From Bordetella parapertussis (GTDB taxonomy: Bacteria; Pseudomonadota; Gammaproteobacteria; Burkholderiales; Burkholderiaceae_C), in NCBI GenBank assembly GCA_945900695.1, contig CAMDJU010000169.1, forward strand, positions 1-5,966: a stretch of 5,966 nt of DNA, written 5' to 3'. A program made the translations under genes and the position numbers. This document shows, piece by piece, positions 5,873-5,966 of this stretch (position 1 is the stretch's first letter; each line of letters opens with the position of its first letter). The notes below the pieces were generated by a model. That model saw only the letters and a list, made by a program, of their open reading frames with translations. It was not told the origin of the DNA and did not search any database.

Positions 5873-5966
5873 TTAATACGATGACCAAGACCCATCCACA
5901 TCGCCGGTGAGCACCCCCACCACATTCACTGGGCTTGGCTGCACCACAGGGGATGTAGAACTTTGG
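5873..5966 (-). CDS. C-terminal end of a second protein with the same tail motif (partial)
   Basis: Reading the minus strand from 5965, an open frame of 30 codons ends in TAA at 5875-5873. It reads QSSTSPVVQPSP, then VNV, then [12 protein letters not shown] and SSY. The last part is identical over 12 residues to the tail of the downstream protease (residues 932-943). The rest of the gene lies outside the window, so its product cannot be named; it may be another exported protein, possibly also of RTX or dockerin-like type. The 59-base gap and shared strand suggest one transcription unit with the protease or a tandem family. The frame is supported by the exact motif match and by purely synonymous differences. 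Confidence 0.78.
   Translation of the reverse strand, partial: QSSTSPVVQPSPVNVVGVLTGDVDGSWSSY
5885..5920 (-). repeat. Copy 2 of C-terminal tail repeat ([12 protein letters not shown]) in the partial gene
   Basis: This is the 36-base partner of the segment at 2985-3020, in the same orientation, coding the same 12 residues close to a stop codon. Six differences are seen by eye (in the codons for V, T, L, V and V), none of which changes the protein. Confidence 0.85.

Noticed and set aside
5831..5880. Possible promoter for the protease (TTGATG-like and TATTAA-like boxes on the minus strand)
   Set aside because: The boxes are in the wrong order or at poor spacing, and the TATTAA lies at the stop of the upstream gene; no convincing pair was found.

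Overview
The window holds two convergent blocks. The left block (16 to 2919, plus strand) is a compact, operon-like run of four genes: a MoxR-type AAA+ ATPase, a 74-residue glycine-rich membrane protein, a GNAT acetyltransferase and a VWA-domain protein. The right block (minus strand, 5966 down to 2973) is the last 30 codons of one gene followed by a complete gene for a 946-residue RTX metalloprotease of the serralysin type. No RNA gene, insertion sequence, CRISPR array or origin was seen, and no gene-free stretch longer than about 60 bases exists.

The protein types, the moderately GC-rich coding sequence and the conserved AAA+/VWA pair suggest a Gram-negative proteobacterium, most likely a betaproteobacterium near Comamonadaceae. 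This placement is inferred from remembered protein families, not from a database search.

Left block: the AAA+ protein and the VWA protein form the well-known MoxR/VWA chaperone-like partnership. In such systems the ATPase remodels a target and the metal-binding VWA protein recruits or bridges it. Here the two partner genes are separated by the small membrane protein and the acetyltransferase. The small gene and the acetyltransferase gene overlap by four bases (ATGA), so translational coupling is likely. The VWA gene has its own strong ribosome binding site.

Right block: the protease has an unusual order. A long RTX calcium-binding array comes first, then the zinc protease domain, a short RTX/beta-sandwich part, a dockerin-like pair of EF-hand-type segments, and a short C-terminal tail ending in the motif [12 protein letters not shown]. 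The partial gene just upstream ends with exactly the same 12-residue motif. All six base differences between the two coding copies are synonymous, so the peptide itself appears to be under selection. I consider this shared tail, on two adjacent and probably exported proteins, the most interesting signal in the window. It may be a secretion, anchoring or docking module.
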